Shown piece by piece: positions 63,316 to 64,000 of a DNA stretch of 64,000 nucleotides (positions within the stretch are counted from its first letter, which is position 1; each line of letters starts with the position of its first letter). The DNA is from Isoetes taiwanensis (taxonomy: Eukaryota; Streptophyta; Lycopodiopsida; Isoetales; Isoetaceae), in the NCBI GenBank assembly GCA_021234155.1, contig JAJEKV010000142.1:1146281-1210280 (forward strand). The letters run 5' to 3'. The notes below the pieces were generated by a model. It was not told where the DNA came from. It worked only from the letters and a program-made list of their open reading frames with translations, and made no database searches. Both the position numbers and the translations under genes were made by a program.

Positions 63316-64000
63316 CAACAAACATAAATAATGCAAGAAAGCAAGGAAAACTAACCATGTAGATATGAACCACTTGTGTATGCAAATAGAGGTCTGAGCC
63401 AGGAGAATCCATTAACCCGCTGGAACTTACAGGGAACAGAGTCTCTGGAAGCTACTCTAAGAAGAAACCTCGCTTGAAGAATTTGGACAAATGACCCTGC
63501 AAGAAGAAATATCGCGAAATGAGGACGCGGACCTCGAAAGCAGATAAAGAGCTTTTATAATGCGACAAGCGTGGAGCAGTTCGGGTGGGTAACGCCAACC
63601 GCCGCGAAGCACGCTGAGAACGTGTAGAGACAAGAAGAGGAGCAAGAGAAGTTATCCGGACTCCTCCGACTAAGCTCGGGGATTCGTGACCGACTTCCGA
63701 GGGAAGAAGAAGAGCGTAACTAAGTCCGAAAGTGTATCGAAGGCGAGGAACCAATTCAGGGGACGCATAAAGGGACAAGAACCTCCGATTTCACTTAAGA
63801 AAGTAGACTCGCGATTGGGAAATGTTTGGAAGGCCAGAAGCCTCGAAAGTACCTCAGCGAACAGCGTCGCATGGAAGCGCAGGTTTGGCTTGACGAGATG
63901 AGCGAATACGGCAAATGCCTATGGTATGAAGGATAAGGATAAAGGCAGGTGGCAACAGCTTAACCCGAAGGGAGCAATACGTAACTGAACGAAGTACGAA
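63316..64000 (+). pseudogene. Gag start of chromovirus copy 2 (cut by window end)
   Basis: It is colinear with 2945-3610. It includes CAACAAACATAAATAATGCA, a Glu/Arg-rich segment, SLKKVDSRLGNVWKARSLES (63792-63851) and the MEAQVWLDEMSEYGKCLWYE-like core segment (63871-63930). Confidence 0.6.

Larger units (their letters stand above)
57596..64000 (+). mobile_element. Ty3/gypsy chromovirus, copy 2 (cut by window end)
   Basis: It comprises the 5' LTR, a primer site, module A with the H3-like ORF, module B and the start of gag, all in the order and orientation of copy 1. It supplies the 5' half that copy 1 lacks in this window. Divergence from copy 1 is considerable, so the two are different insertions and not a recent duplication. 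Confidence 0.92.

Overview
This window looks like nuclear DNA of a land plant with a large, repeat-packed genome. The evidence is a Ty3 chromovirus with a C-terminal chromodomain, a primer site resembling the plant initiator-Met tRNA site, AAACCCTA (telobox-like) motifs in LTR promoters, Ty1/copia pol, and plant L1-type LINEs with a DUF4283-like ORF1. A seedless vascular plant such as a fern or lycophyte is possible, because a second, non-L1-looking LINE lineage and a tyrosine-recombinase-like fragment are present, but I cannot name a species. Almost everything is transposon. I see no rRNA, tRNA or CRISPR. Only one long intact non-transposon reading frame (minus strand, 32861-33874) and a few exon-like fragments could be host genes.

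Layout. 1-10421: inner part and 3' LTR of a chromovirus; its 5' LTR lies left of the window. 10422-15576: a 5.2-kb block (copia pol remnant, an ORF1-only LINE, a MITE-like hairpin, a transposon-like end) that recurs at 27572-32752. 15577-16326: spliced fragment resembling the end of a tyrosine recombinase. 16845-19730: minus-strand L1. 19918-20953: poly(A) retroposon with 15-bp target duplication. 20969-23000: no recognised gene. 23015-26350: 5'-truncated L1 inside a copia LTR. 26365-28170: minus-strand copia. 32753-34300: host-like ORF. About 34684-35055: L1 tail. 36297-42112: full-length L1 with 16-bp target duplication. 42750-44200: third ORF1-only element. About 44440-45850: retroposon tails. 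About 45920-53204: a long second-lineage LINE (ORF1, endonuclease, RT) interrupted by tandem repeats and ending in (TCTA)21. 53205-57595: AT-rich, no recognised gene. 57596-64000: second copy of the same chromovirus, starting with its 5' LTR.

The most striking observation is in the chromovirus. Between the primer site and gag, both copies carry two extra gene modules. Each has paired hairpin repeats, a TATA-like box about 110-130 bp before an ATG, an open region and an AT-rich end. The first module ends in a histone-H3-like histone fold whose stop codon follows a GERP or GERS C-terminus, the same place where H3 ends in GERA. A retroelement that carries both an H3-like protein and a chromodomain integrase suggests chromatin-targeted biology. 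The second module encodes a protein I do not recognise.

Most transposon frames are broken by small indels. Where the two copies of the 5.2-kb block can be compared, many differences fall on CAG/CTG sites. This suggests that part of the apparent decay could be read error at CHG-methylated cytosines rather than mutation. Pseudogene calls here are therefore calls on the sequence as given.
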